A DNA stretch of 64,000 bases from Arenibacter sp040216555 (GTDB taxonomy: Bacteria; Bacteroidota; Bacteroidia; Flavobacteriales; Flavobacteriaceae), in contig JAVJOW010000021.1 in assembly GCA_040216555.1 (NCBI GenBank), positions 62,001 to 126,000 of the forward strand, written 5' to 3'. Positions 8,966 to 18,516 of this stretch are shown piece by piece. The stretch's first letter is position 1; each line of letters starts with the position of its first letter. The notes beneath the pieces were generated by a model, which worked only from the letters and a program-made list of their open reading frames with translations, ran no database searches and had not been told where the DNA came from. A program made the translations under genes and the position numbers.

Positions 8966-10294
8966 ATGAAGGTAAAACAATTTGAATATAAGCCCTTGTC
9001 CCATTATTCCTATGCCCTAATAAGCGATGGGGAAATGGCCGTCATTGACCCGGAGCGCAACCCCATGCAGTATTATGCAATCGCAAGAGCCAATAATGCA
9101 AAGATCATAGCGGTAATAGAGACCCACCCCCATGCCGACTTTGTGAGTTCACATTTACAGATTCACAATGAAACCGGAGCCATCATTTATAATAGTGAGA
9201 AATTAGGCGCGGAATACCCCTATACCCCTTTTGATGAAGGCCACAGTATCAAAATAGGTAATGCCACCCTAAATGCCATCAATACGCCCGGTCATTCACC
9301 GGACAGCATTACCGTAGTTGCCACCCAAGGGGATGAGACCGTCTTATTCACGGGCGACACTTTGTTTATTGGTGATGTTGGGCGACCAGATTTGAGGGAG
9401 AAAGCAGGGAATATCAAGGCAAAACGCCAGGAACTTGCTGAAGCTATGTATCACACCATACAGCATAAGTTTACAGAGCTACCGGATAGTGCCGTAGTAT
9501 ATCCCGCTCATGGAGCCGGTTCATTATGTGGAAAGAGTTTAAGTGAAGCCAACAGCAGTACTTTGGGCAATGAACGAATAGGAAATTGGGCATTTAAGAA
9601 ACAGACACAAAATCAATTCGTAGCAAAACTGCTCGATAGCCAACCGTTTATCCCATCATATTTCGGTTTTAACGTAGATGTTAACAAATCAGGTGCCGCT
9701 AATCTAAGAACAGCTATTGCTGCAGTACCTTTTATGATGAATACTTCTGTAGACGGACTGATCGTTGACGTACGTAACGAAATCGAATTTAAAAAAGGAT
9801 TCCTAAAGGGAAGCATTAATATTCCTGCGACTTCCGAAGAGTCAAGGTTTGAGACTTGGCTGGGCGCCATCGTGGAGCCAAAGGAGAAATTTAGCTTGGT
9901 AATCGACAATCCAGAGGATTTGGACCACATTTTAAACCGTGTGGCAAAAATTGGCTATGAAAATCAACTGCAAGCGGTAGTGACCCTTCCAGAAGGGAAT
10001 TTGATAAAACTCCCACAGATGGATATAAATGATTTTAGGAACAATCCCGAAAAATACACTATACTGGACGTTCGCAACAAAAGCGAAGTAGAAGAAGAAA
10101 AATTCTTTGAAAACGCCCTTTCCCACCCACTCAATGAATTGAGGAAAACGGCAAATAAAATCCCAACAGACAAGCCAATAGTTGTGCATTGTGCCGGTGG
10201 ATACAGAAGTGCAGTGGGCAGCAGCATATTGGCCAAGGAATTAAAAGACATCCAAGTATTAGATCTTGGGGAACAAATTAATGAATTTAAATAA
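8966..10294 (+). CDS. CstB-like persulfide dioxygenase-rhodanese fusion
   Basis: Predicted cytoplasmic sulfur-detoxification enzyme of 442 residues. The N-terminal 240 residues are a metallo-beta-lactamase fold of the ETHE1/SDO type: ETHPHADF near 52-59, GHSPDSI near 110, FTGDTLFIGDVGRPDL near 130, and a second His in YPAHGAGS. Two rhodanese-like domains follow. The first (about 245-335) lacks the catalytic cysteine and the second has it in VVHCAGGYRSA (Cys near 409). Length and domain order match staphylococcal CstB, which oxidises persulfides and makes thiosulfate. The motif's usual final His (HADH) is Phe here; in ETHE1 that His is not an iron ligand, so activity is plausible. dps follows 7 bases later. 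Confidence 0.85.
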   Translation: MKVKQFEYKPLSHYSYALISDGEMAVIDPERNPMQYYAIARANNAKIIAVIETHPHADFVSSHLQIHNETGAIIYNSEKLGAEYPYTPFDEGHSIKIGNATLNAINTPGHSPDSITVVATQGDETVLFTGDTLFIGDVGRPDLREKAGNIKAKRQELAEAMYHTIQHKFTELPDSAVVYPAHGAGSLCGKSLSEANSSTLGNERIGNWAFKKQTQNQFVAKLLDSQPFIPSYFGFNVDVNKSGAANLRTAIAAVPFMMNTSVDGLIVDVRNEIEFKKGFLKGSINIPATSEESRFETWLGAIVEPKEKFSLVIDNPEDLDHILNRVAKIGYENQLQAVVTLPEGNLIKLPQMDINDFRNNPEKYTILDVRNKSEVEEEKFFENALSHPLNELRKTANKIPTDKPIVVHCAGGYRSAVGSSILAKELKDIQVLDLGEQINEFK

Positions 10295-10301
10295 AAACAT
10301 C

Positions 10302-10781
10302 ATGGCGAACACAAATTTGAACATTATTGGACTAAACGAAAAAACCTCTATTAAAACGGCAGAGAAATTAAATGAACTTTTGGCCAACTATCAGATATTC
10401 TATATGAATCTGAGAGGGTTCCATTGGAATATACAAGGGAAGAAATTTTTTGAACTTCATTTAAAATTTGAAGAACTATACAACAATGCCCTGTTAAAAG
10501 TGGATGAAATTGCAGAACGAATACTTACTTTGGGGCAAACTCCATTTCATACTTTTCACAAATATTTAGAGATTGCCAAAATAAAGTCGGCAGAGAATGT
10601 TGCCGATGGTGAAATTGCCATTGAAAATATTCTTAAGGCATTGAAAATACTATTGGAGGAAGAAAGATCCATATTGAAAATCGCGGCCGATGCCAGCGAT
10701 GAGGGCACGGTAGCACTGATGAGCGAATATATCGTAGAACAGGAAAAACTAGCCTGGATGTTTTCCGCTTATAAAAGTTAA
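10302..10781 (+). CDS. dps: Dps-family ferritin-like DNA-protection protein
   Basis: Oligomeric four-helix-bundle protein that oxidises ferrous iron with peroxide and protects DNA. The 159-residue product has the Dps ferroxidase signature: NLRGFHWNIQGKKFFELH near 38-55, followed by EELYN...VDEIAERI, giving the His, Asp and Glu ligands shared between subunits. A longer frame opens at 10266 inside the previous gene, but the ATG at 10302, after ATAAAAACATC, gives the standard Dps N-terminus and avoids overlap. It probably shares a transcript with the persulfide dioxygenase; a strong terminator lies 28 bases after the stop. Confidence 0.92.
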   Translation: MANTNLNIIGLNEKTSIKTAEKLNELLANYQIFYMNLRGFHWNIQGKKFFELHLKFEELYNNALLKVDEIAERILTLGQTPFHTFHKYLEIAKIKSAENVADGEIAIENILKALKILLEEERSILKIAADASDEGTVALMSEYIVEQEKLAWMFSAYKS

Positions 10782-10808
10782 CAAAAAACACAGTCTTCCA
10801 TGATTTTT

Positions 10809-10852
10809 AAGAGAGAGGGCCATATGTAAAAAGTGGCTCATTTCTCTTTTTT
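10809..10852 (+). terminator. Intrinsic terminator after dps
   Basis: AAGAGAGAGGGCCA pairs with TGGCTCATTTCTCTT (about 14 pairs with one bulge) and ends in a run of T's. Confidence 0.8.
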
Positions 10853-11006
10853 AACTAATAATCCAGATAAAAACAATCTCAACGACAATCCCGCTTGAAG
10901 CAAAATTGCTGCAATATATTGTTTGTGTTAACTGCCTTAACTGATTAGCGAATTTCCAGAGTATCCAATTCTTAAAAGGGGTATAAGAAGATTTATTTAG
11001 AAATAT

Positions 11007-11642
11007 ATGAAAGAACAACCAAAAGATTTTTGGAACGAGCGTTACAATGTTAGGGGATATGTATATGGTACCTCTCCAAACCATTTCTTAAAAGAGCAGC
11101 TAAGCCTTTCTGAACCCGGCAATATCCTTTTGCCGGCCGAGGGCGAAGGGCGTAACGCAGTCCATGCAGCGAAACAAGGTTGGAACGTGACAGCTTTTGA
11201 CAGTAGCGGTAACGCCAAAAAGAAGGCCCTAAAATTGGCAGGGAACGAAAATGTAAAAATAAATTACCAAATAAGTGATGTCCTAAAATTCACGACCGCG
11301 GAACGGTTTGATGTGTTGGCCCTTTTATATGCACATTTCCCAATTAACATACGTCAACAGGCTCACCATCATTTACTTCAATTTCTAAAGCCCAATGGCA
11401 AAGTCTTCTTCGAGGCTTTTGCGAAAGAGCAGTTAAAAAACAGTTCGGGCGGACCTAAAACAAAAGAAATGTTATTTTCCGTCGAGGAAATCCAGGCAGA
11501 ATTTTTGGGATTAAAATTTGAGTTTTTGGAACAGCGAACAATCCTACTGGACGAAGGCGAATACCATAAGGGAGAAGCGGAAGTGATTAGGTTTGTGGCC
11601 ACAAAGAACGAGCAGAAACAACTGCAGCCAAATGTAAAATAA
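11007..11642 (+). CDS. Class I SAM-dependent methyltransferase (TehB-like)
   Basis: Soluble methyltransferase of 211 residues. It opens with FWNERYNVRGYVYGTSPN, typical of the TehB/thiopurine-type subgroup. Motif I appears in the form ILLPAEGEGRNAVHAAKQGW (about 35-54), where most relatives have a Gly-rich loop; the acidic residue after beta-2 is in VTAFDSS, and ALLYAHFP is the post-II/IV region. The substrate cannot be inferred; relatives act on tellurite, selenite, halides or small thiols. It is monocistronic by spacing, 225 bases after dps. The ATG at 11007 directly follows an A/T-rich leader. Confidence 0.82.
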   Translation: MKEQPKDFWNERYNVRGYVYGTSPNHFLKEQLSLSEPGNILLPAEGEGRNAVHAAKQGWNVTAFDSSGNAKKKALKLAGNENVKINYQISDVLKFTTAERFDVLALLYAHFPINIRQQAHHHLLQFLKPNGKVFFEAFAKEQLKNSSGGPKTKEMLFSVEEIQAEFLGLKFEFLEQRTILLDEGEYHKGEAEVIRFVATKNEQKQLQPNVK

Positions 11643-11654
11643 CCCCCCTTTCTT

Positions 11655-11790
11655 CCACATAATTTCGTAAGGCCAATGGGCACCCACTTTGGTTAAAATT
11701 GAGACTTTGAAATTTCCGTCCAACAGCAGCATTATTGTAACTTTCCTGGGTGCTTTTGCCAGATTAGAGTAAGATTGCTACAACCATCCT
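11655..11790 (-). pseudogene. Decayed 3' end of an FAD-oxidoreductase paralogue
   Basis: Read on the minus strand this encodes SGKSTQESYNNAAVGRKFQS and, after a frameshift, GAHWPYEIM. The intact gene at 13798-15528 ends TGRSPQEVYKDVAAVRKFQS...DTHWPYEKM. Exact nucleotide identity blocks include CGTAAGGCCAATGGG and GAGACTTTGAAATTTCCG. Upstream in the relic there is an in-frame TAA where the intact gene has LMETG. It is therefore a nonfunctional tail of a second copy, in the same orientation as the intact gene, with the PHP-hydrolase gene between them. The remaining gap to 12055 shows no gene. Confidence 0.88.
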
Positions 11791-12055
11791 TATGACGTCA
11801 GATATCGGCTTGATTCTGAAGGAAATGCATTTCAGTGCACGAAGGTACTTTCTATCTTTTACCCTATTACTTTGCTAAATTTGATGATTTGACACCTCTA
11901 TAGAACAAAGCAAAAAGCCTATAAGAAAGAGTAACACTTGATGGATGGCCCCATAAGCGGCACAGTTTATTAGTTGCTTAAAAATCTGGCCAATAAAAAT
12001 TCAAGATGAGTTTTAATTGTTAACTTTAAAAAGGTCAATAGTTAAATCACCGAAA

Positions 12056-13642
12056 ATGAACCCACTGAAAATAGTCCTTGTTTGTTTATGTTTTACTTTT
12101 TCGTTCCATTGCCTTTGCCAAAATAGCACAAGTTCCATTAAGGTTACTATTACGGATCAAAACACAGGAAAGCCAACCGTGGTACGAGCTAAAATCACCG
12201 ATTCTAAGGGATATGTGGCCGGCATCCCCAAGGAGGCTATATCTATTATGTATGGAAGGGACGACAAAGCGGAACGCTATGGTTTTCAACCAGATAGCAC
12301 CTATTATATTGATGGCCATTTTAATCTTGATCTACGTCCTGGAAAATATATAATTACCCTATCAAAAGGGTTTGAATATCTGGATCAGGCGCAAACTATC
12401 GAAGTTAAGGAAAGTGGAGGTAACACTTTTAGTTTTGAGATGAAAAGGTGGGTTAAAATGTCAGATTTGGGTTGGTATTCCGCCGATGACCACATTCATA
12501 TTCGCCGGTCTCCAAGGGAAAACCCACTAATCTTGAAATGGGTCGAAGCCGAAGGGCTAAATGTGGGGATCTTACTTCAAATGGGAGATTTCTGGGCAAC
12601 CTATTTTTCCCAATATGCATTTGGGGAAGATGGAACATATGGACAGAATGAAAGCCTACTTTCTACTGGCCAGGAGGACCCAAGAACGCACCAAATTGGT
12701 CATACAATCGCCTTGGTAGCCGATGATTTTGTTCGGCAACAAAAAGACTATTACGAATACGATAAGATATTTGATAGGGTTCATGAATTGAACGGGATAA
12801 CCGGGTATGCCCATCAAGGTATGTCCTTTAATGGCTCAAGGGGTATGACGTTGGATTTGCTAAGCGGCAAAGTGGACTTTCTTGAACTGCTCCAATTTTG
12901 TGTCCATGGGGGGCCTCTGCTCACCCAAAATTACTACCACTTTCTGGATTTGGGCTATAAACTTACGGCAACGGCAGGATCTGACTTTCCCTGGTGTGGC
13001 CTTGGTCCTTCATTTGGCACCGAGGATCCAAGTTGGAATGCCCGAATTGGCAATGTCAGGTTTTATACTTGGATAGATGGAAAATTTGAGTACGCATCTT
13101 GGAAGAAAAATCTAAAGGAAGGACACACCTTTGTCTCGTCCGGCCCTATGCTTGTTTTTAGTATCGATGATCATCTCCCAGGTGATGAAATTAAATTATC
13201 GGCACCGCAAAAAGTCTCCATTAAGGCAAAAGCTTTAGGAAATAAAGACCAAATTCCACTTTCAAAGCTGGAGATAATAGCCCATGGAAAAGTGTTGAAA
13301 GAAATAACGCCTAATGGGGATGTTCAATCTTTGGAAAACATGGAATTGAACTTTGATCTTGAAGTAGAAAAAGGGACTTGGATAGCCGCACGCTGTTTTG
13401 CAGGTCCAAATCAAGTCGCCCATACTACGCCTATTTATATTACAGTAAATGATGGGGGTTTTCACAACCCAGAAACATTCGATGACTATTTGTCATTAAA
13501 CGAAAAGTATCTGGATGAACTGGAAGCGGAATTGAAGCAACCCAACGATCGGGTAGATATGCGCGCCTGGTGGTATCGTGACCCTCTAAAACAAAGAATT
13601 GCCGAAACACGAAAAATCATTGAAACATTGAGAGAAAAATAG
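12056..13642 (+). CDS. Exported CehA/McbA-type PHP-domain metallohydrolase
   Basis: Predicted periplasmic hydrolase of 528 residues. An upstream in-frame start exists at 12017, but the ATG at 12056 gives a clean signal peptide (MNPLKIVLVCLCF...CLCQ). A carboxypeptidase-regulatory-like beta domain (about 28-130) precedes the PHP-type catalytic part: SADDHIHIR (His146/His148), GITGYAHQG, and TATAGSDFPW, residues that would bind a metal cluster. CehA and McbA hydrolyse carbaryl esters, but most relatives have unknown substrates. The C-terminal part is beta-rich. It is convergent with an FAD oxidoreductase and near a sulfatase, so a carbohydrate-linked substrate is a reasonable guess. Confidence 0.8.
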   Translation: MNPLKIVLVCLCFTFSFHCLCQNSTSSIKVTITDQNTGKPTVVRAKITDSKGYVAGIPKEAISIMYGRDDKAERYGFQPDSTYYIDGHFNLDLRPGKYIITLSKGFEYLDQAQTIEVKESGGNTFSFEMKRWVKMSDLGWYSADDHIHIRRSPRENPLILKWVEAEGLNVGILLQMGDFWATYFSQYAFGEDGTYGQNESLLSTGQEDPRTHQIGHTIALVADDFVRQQKDYYEYDKIFDRVHELNGITGYAHQGMSFNGSRGMTLDLLSGKVDFLELLQFCVHGGPLLTQNYYHFLDLGYKLTATAGSDFPWCGLGPSFGTEDPSWNARIGNVRFYTWIDGKFEYASWKKNLKEGHTFVSSGPMLVFSIDDHLPGDEIKLSAPQKVSIKAKALGNKDQIPLSKLEIIAHGKVLKEITPNGDVQSLENMELNFDLEVEKGTWIAARCFAGPNQVAHTTPIYITVNDGGFHNPETFDDYLSLNEKYLDELEAELKQPNDRVDMRAWWYRDPLKQRIAETRKIIETLREK

Positions 13643-13797
13643 TAGTCCGAATTAGAAATTATAAACCGGCATAGAATTCACAACACCAGTTTAAACTCAA
13701 CTAGCCCAACTCTCTTAATTAATGGTCAATGCCCCTAATTATATATCCAGAAGCCACAATATTCAGAATTTGGTTAAAAGAATACTCCCAATTTCTT

Positions 13798-15528
13798 TTA
13801 CATTTTCTCGTAAGGCCAATGGGTATCTACCCCTTGACTTCGAATGAGACTTTGAAATTTCCGCACGGCAGCGACATCCTTATAAACCTCTTGTGGGCTT
13901 CTGCCCGTTTCCATTAAAAAGGGCACAAACATCCCTATAGCTTCCCCTATACTCCATTCCACGGGGTGCAATCTGTAACATCCATTGGTAAGGTGGGTGG
14001 TCCCAATATTTTTATTAACCGGAAATATATTTTCCATCCTTTGAGGAATTAAGGCTCCCAATGGAATTTGAAATGGAAGGGAAGCAAAATCGATATAATT
14101 ATCCCCTCCGCTACTTGGATGGAGATCAATATGATAATATCCTATCCCCACACTATCCTCAAAATCTTTGGCACGGGCTTCAGTTTCCGAAACGCCTTGG
14201 ATACTTGCTCTTTGGGTTTTTCCCACATGATGTTCGGTGATCCTAAACAAAGGCTTTATTCTTCTAGCTTCCCTGATATAGGGATATTTTGCCAGTCCGT
14301 CCGTAGTTCCCATTACGTCCGGCCGCAATCTAATTCCTGGCCAGCCTTTTCCTCCATCTGCCCTAGGGGCTTCGGTTTGTAGCCAATACAAAAGGGACAG
14401 ACTTAATTGTTTGGCCCTGTCAATATGATATTTTAGTTCTTCATAACTTACATCCACCACATTGCCCAGAAAATAATCGTTTTGGGGGTAATTCACCAGG
14501 GTGATATCTCCCGAAAGAAAACCTTCTTTAAAATTATCCTTGGCCAATATTCTGCGATAGTTCCAGAGGTTCAATACCTCCCCCAAGCTATTGCCCCTAG
14601 GATCGAACCCTAAATTCTTTGGCTGAAGGGTGCGCGGGTTGGAATAGTTGAGCTCTAACAGTTTCCCTGCCCAAGGTTTTTTCATTTCAGGCCTGTAGTC
14701 GCGCCAAAACCCGTACTCCTCAGGTTTGTCAATAGTCCAATCCTCCTTGGGCCTATAATCTAGTGCAAAACAGACCGTAAAGGCCTGATTATTGGTGGGA
14801 TCTGCCATTTCCGAAGCGTGCAGTTCCCCGGTATCGGATTTGGCTTCCGCCCCGCACACATACTCGGTTCCTGTCATGGGCAATAAATCGCCCAATTCCG
14901 TTGCATCTGCAAAGTAAGGCGCCTCTAAATTCCGTATCGCTCCCCCAGGAAGAGTCTTAACACTTACCGATTGAACCCTGTTTCCAAGAACAACAGCCTC
15001 CATTGCCGCCGTTTCTTTTAAAAGCACCAGTTTCCCGGCACTGATATAAGGGTCGAACATGGTTTCCAACACCCTTAGGGAAACTTTTGGCTCATGACTA
15101 ATTTCCGAAACACTGGCATTACCGGGATTAAATCTTTCGTTATCCGCAAATTGTTGTTTTATAGGATAGTTATCGTGATAATAACTTCTGACTTTTTTCC
15201 TGAATTCCCTATATAATGCTGTGGCACCAAAGTCGTTGATCCATTTATGCTCATCTGGTGGTACGCCCTGTTGTGTTAATTGTCCACCAATCCAATCAGT
15301 TTCCTCGGTCATTATAACCGTAAGCCCGTTGCGAAGTGCCCCCAAGGCAGTGGCACATCCACCCGTTCCTCCGCCAATAATTACCAAATCAGCCTTTAAG
15401 GTCCTCCCCTCCAAATTTATACTGTTGACCTTTTTGGAATTCTCCTTTATTTGGGATGCATAAATTGGATTTAAGACCACCAACCCACTACCTGCGGCCA
15501 AATTGCCTAAAAAGTTTCTTCTCTTCAT
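13798..15528 (-). CDS. Exported FAD-dependent oxidoreductase (FAD_oxidored family)
   Basis: Flavoprotein of 576 residues whose N-terminus KRRNFLGNLAAGSG resembles a Tat signal, so it is probably folded with FAD before export. A Rossmann dinucleotide fold follows: DLVIIGGGTGGCATALGA (GGGTGG near 52-57), then TEETDWIGGQLTQQGVP, a conserved strand of this family. The C-terminus ends in HWPYEKM. Relatives are annotated only as FAD-dependent oxidoreductase or xanthan-lyase-like and are common beside sulfatases in marine Bacteroidota and Planctomycetes; the substrate is unknown. A sulfatase gene lies upstream on the same strand, separated by 298 bases including a terminator. A relic copy of its 3' end lies at 11655-11790. 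Confidence 0.85.
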   Translation of the reverse strand: MKRRNFLGNLAAGSGLVVLNPIYASQIKENSKKVNSINLEGRTLKADLVIIGGGTGGCATALGALRNGLTVIMTEETDWIGGQLTQQGVPPDEHKWINDFGATALYREFRKKVRSYYHDNYPIKQQFADNERFNPGNASVSEISHEPKVSLRVLETMFDPYISAGKLVLLKETAAMEAVVLGNRVQSVSVKTLPGGAIRNLEAPYFADATELGDLLPMTGTEYVCGAEAKSDTGELHASEMADPTNNQAFTVCFALDYRPKEDWTIDKPEEYGFWRDYRPEMKKPWAGKLLELNYSNPRTLQPKNLGFDPRGNSLGEVLNLWNYRRILAKDNFKEGFLSGDITLVNYPQNDYFLGNVVDVSYEELKYHIDRAKQLSLSLLYWLQTEAPRADGGKGWPGIRLRPDVMGTTDGLAKYPYIREARRIKPLFRITEHHVGKTQRASIQGVSETEARAKDFEDSVGIGYYHIDLHPSSGGDNYIDFASLPFQIPLGALIPQRMENIFPVNKNIGTTHLTNGCYRLHPVEWSIGEAIGMFVPFLMETGRSPQEVYKDVAAVRKFQSLIRSQGVDTHWPYEKM

Positions 15529-15740
15529 AGTTATTAAGATATGAAAATGCCCTTCTATTTTATTTTGGGCCGCTTACCGTATTAACAAGAAAACTAAAAT
15601 AGTCATTTTTCGTCTCCAAGAGAAATACCGTCGCCATTAACGCAAATTTCTTTAATCCGTATATCCCCTTTCATTTCAACCCCATAATCCATTCTTTAAT
15701 TTAGGCTCAAAATTCTTATTATCGACATCAAAAAAAACAA

Positions 15741-15771
15741 AAAGGGACAACAGTTTCCCGTAGTCCCTTTT
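15741..15771 (-). terminator. Intrinsic terminator downstream of the sulfatase gene
   Basis: AAAGGGAC/GTCCCTTT stem. On the minus strand it is followed by T-rich sequence (CCCTTTTTG then eight T's), about 56 bases after the sulfatase stop at 15827. Confidence 0.8.
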
Positions 15772-15826
15772 ACATCTAAACCAACTCAAATTATGTTAAA
15801 CTTGGATAAAACTAAATACCAGTTAA

Positions 15827-17224
15827 TCATTGTTTCATTTCCGAGCGCACGGATTGTATCCAAGTAGTGTGCAACTGTAAAAGTTCGTTCAACTTTTTTG
15901 GATTGGATTTGGCCAAATTGTTTTTTTCACTAATGTCGTTATCCAAATTGACCAGGTACAATTTTTCCAAATCTATTTTCTCTCCATTGCCAACGGGTTC
16001 ATTTACATTGCCTATAAGTTTCCAGGGACCCTGGCGCACTGCCCATTGGGCAGTTTTGTCATCATAGTCCCCAAACTGCCAATGTACCGCCTCATGTAAG
16101 GACTCCTTTTTGTTATCCAGAATAATGGGCATAAGACTTTTTCCGTCCAAATTATCCGCCACTTTGGAATTGGTCAATTCCGCAAGGGTAGGAAACCAAT
16201 CCATCTCCATACTTAACTGATCCCTAACTTCATTTGCAGGGATTACTCCTGGATAGCGAATAATGGCCGGTACACGGATTCCACCTTCGAACAGACTAAA
16301 TTTACTTCCCCTATAGGGTCCTGCATTACCCCCTCCCCAAAAGGCCCTTTCCTCCAAAGAATGTCCATGATCGGATTGAAAAACAACTATGGTATTATCC
16401 GTTAGACCCATCTCATCCAGATAATTCAGGACTTGGCCAATTTTTTCATCGGTATTGGACACAAATGCGGCATATTCCTTTCTTGGGGTTGGAAGATCCT
16501 TGTAGTGGTCCAACCACTTTGTAGTTCCCTGGTAGGGATAATGCGGGGCATTGAACGCCCAATAAATAAAAAACGGCTTGTCCTGTCTGTGGTTGATCAC
16601 CTGCTTGACTTCTTCTACCATTAGATCGGAAAAATGTTGGCCATCATAATATACCTCCTCTGCATTTCTGTACAAGTCGTGCTTGTTGGGGCCAGCCCAA
16701 TAAAAAGTGTGGGAATAATTATCGATACACCCCCGCTGATGCCCGAAGAAATAATCGAACCCCTGTCCGTTGGGCAAGTTCTGCTCCCTGTGCCCAAGAT
16801 GCCATTTACCAATTAAGGCGGTGTAGTAGCCCTGAGGTTTAAGCATCTCCGCCATGGTAATCTGTTCTGTAGGCAGACCGTATTCTCCACTGCTTACAGC
16901 GTGTTCCGGTATAGGGACATTGCCCTCCAGACCAGCCCGCAAATTAGTCTTACCGGTCATAAGGGCCGCGCGTGATGGGGAACAGACCGGCGCTCCTGCA
17001 TAGAATTGGGTAAACCTCACCCCTTCCTTCGCCAACCTATCCATATTTGGGGTATAAAGGTCCGTTGCCCCGTAAGAATTAAGGTCTATGGACCCCTGAT
17101 CATCGGTCATAATTACAATGACGTTGGGTTGACTTTTTACGGAAGTTTGGGGAAAAACTCCCTGGAAAAGAATTAAAAAAAGCATTGTCAACGCAATGCC
17201 TTTAGGATTTTTAAATACGCTCAT
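15827..17224 (-). CDS. Secreted S1-family sulfatase
   Basis: Type I sulfatase of 465 residues with a cleavable signal peptide (MSVFKNPKGIALTMLFLILF...). The formylglycine motif CSPSRAALMTG starts at Cys81, and metal ligands DD41-42 sit in VIMTDDQGS; VVFQSDHGHS supplies the second Asp-His pair, with GKWHLGH for the basic residues. All catalytic positions look intact, so it should hydrolyse sulfate esters once matured by a formylglycine-generating or anaerobic sulfatase-maturating enzyme (none is in the window). The S1 subfamily and sugar cannot be assigned by eye. It neighbours the FAD oxidoreductase, suggesting joint work on a sulfated glycan. Confidence 0.93.
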   Translation of the reverse strand: MSVFKNPKGIALTMLFLILFQGVFPQTSVKSQPNVIVIMTDDQGSIDLNSYGATDLYTPNMDRLAKEGVRFTQFYAGAPVCSPSRAALMTGKTNLRAGLEGNVPIPEHAVSSGEYGLPTEQITMAEMLKPQGYYTALIGKWHLGHREQNLPNGQGFDYFFGHQRGCIDNYSHTFYWAGPNKHDLYRNAEEVYYDGQHFSDLMVEEVKQVINHRQDKPFFIYWAFNAPHYPYQGTTKWLDHYKDLPTPRKEYAAFVSNTDEKIGQVLNYLDEMGLTDNTIVVFQSDHGHSLEERAFWGGGNAGPYRGSKFSLFEGGIRVPAIIRYPGVIPANEVRDQLSMEMDWFPTLAELTNSKVADNLDGKSLMPIILDNKKESLHEAVHWQFGDYDDKTAQWAVRQGPWKLIGNVNEPVGNGEKIDLEKLYLVNLDNDISEKNNLAKSNPKKLNELLQLHTTWIQSVRSEMKQ

Positions 17225-17897
17225 TTGGTTGATTTAATTATTTTAAGATTTAGCTGTCGCATAAAGATTGTAAAAAATAAATAAACTCTAACAATGAAAT
17301 GAGGATTTGTTGTGGTGTTTGTCTCCTGTTTCAATATCAATGGAATTACATCTACCAAAATACGAGAGGCTTTTAAAGAAGACTATGCGCTTTGGTTTTT
17401 CCTTTTCAAGTGATTCCCAATCCGAAATTTATCTTTCTATAGTGAAGTGAACTTTGCGTTGACCCTGGGTGAGCACAACCCAACAATCGGAAGAAGCTAA
17501 ATTTGCTCTGTTGTATGTTCCATACCGAGAAGATGTAGCATTAATTTTTTCCACACAAACCCAATATTTTATATCTTAGAAATCAGGAAGTTGACAACAA
17601 AAAATTGGTTGTAATTCTTCCCACTGCACCTACACAAATAGTGCAAGGAATTAATGTTCATAAGGTGTATGAAAATATATTCGAACGGTCTTACTTTAAT
17701 GCAATATTGACTATAACATTTCAGCTTTGATTCCAAAATTATCCAAAGCAGTAATGATAGAACATAAAGAAAGTGCAAAATAAAAACCTAAAAACTGAAA
17801 CCTTTGAAGATTGGGGAACAAAAAATTTTCCAGGAACAACAACAGGCATTTTAATTTTTGAACAGCCATTTAGAACAATTGATAAAGAGAAAATAGT
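17225..17897. other. Gap with decayed coding fragments upstream of the DUF2200 gene
   Basis: No intact gene is visible. Two short frames read like protein: 17580-17730 (plus strand, with KLVVILPTAPTQIVQGINVH, then a stop), and 17761-17900 (plus, with TFEDWGTKNFPGTTTGILIF), which ends in a TGA overlapping the DUF2200 ATG (ATGA). They look like the broken remains of one or more genes formerly coupled to DUF2200. I cannot name the families. Confidence 0.45.
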
Positions 17898-18263
17898 ATG
17901 ACAACAACACCGGAACACGACGAACGAATCGCCACTCTGACCTTCGCCTCGGTATATCCCCATTATATTACAAAAGTGGAACGCAAGGGAAGAACTAAGG
18001 AAGAATTGCACCAGGTAATAACATGGTTAACAGGCTTTGATGACAAAAAGCTTCAAGACCTGATCAATGAAAAAGCAAACTTTAAGGATTTCTTTGCGAA
18101 GGCAAAAATGAACCCAAACGCCCCACTAATAACCGGCGTAATCTGTGGCTATAGGATAGAAGAAATTGAAACTCCCTTGACAAAACAAGTAAGGTATTTG
18201 GACAAGTTGGTAGACGAATTGGCGAAAGGGCGAAAGATGGAGAAAATTCTGAGACAAGGGTAA
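17898..18263 (+). CDS. DUF2200 family protein
   Basis: Small soluble protein of 121 residues. The family pattern is clear: FASVYPHYITKVERKGRTKEE near the N-terminus, ITWLTGFD, then ANFKDFFAKA, LITGVICGYRIEEIE and a closing YLDKLVDELAKGRKMEKILR. These match DUF2200 (COG3645-like), an uncharacterised cytoplasmic family scattered across bacteria. It overlaps the TGA of a decayed upstream frame by ATGA, suggesting past translational coupling. Its sporadic distribution and the degenerate neighbourhood hint at transfer. Function unknown. Confidence 0.85.
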   Translation: MTTTPEHDERIATLTFASVYPHYITKVERKGRTKEELHQVITWLTGFDDKKLQDLINEKANFKDFFAKAKMNPNAPLITGVICGYRIEEIETPLTKQVRYLDKLVDELAKGRKMEKILRQG

Positions 18264-18516
18264 AAACTACTGATATGTTTAAACACGGGTATATAAGGAC
18301 AAATCAACCGTAACCCAAAATCCCCCAGCTATACAAAGCCTCCAGAAATCAATCATCCCGCTGCGCGAAGTCTCCTGACTTCGAGCTCCAATCCAACATA
18401 TGTACTTCCTACACTGCACGGCTACATTTCCAAAGGGCAATTTAATCCAAAGTGCTATCTTTAAAGTTTTATTTTTAACCTAAGTGCAGAACATTATTTT
18501 ACAAGCAGTATCTCCT

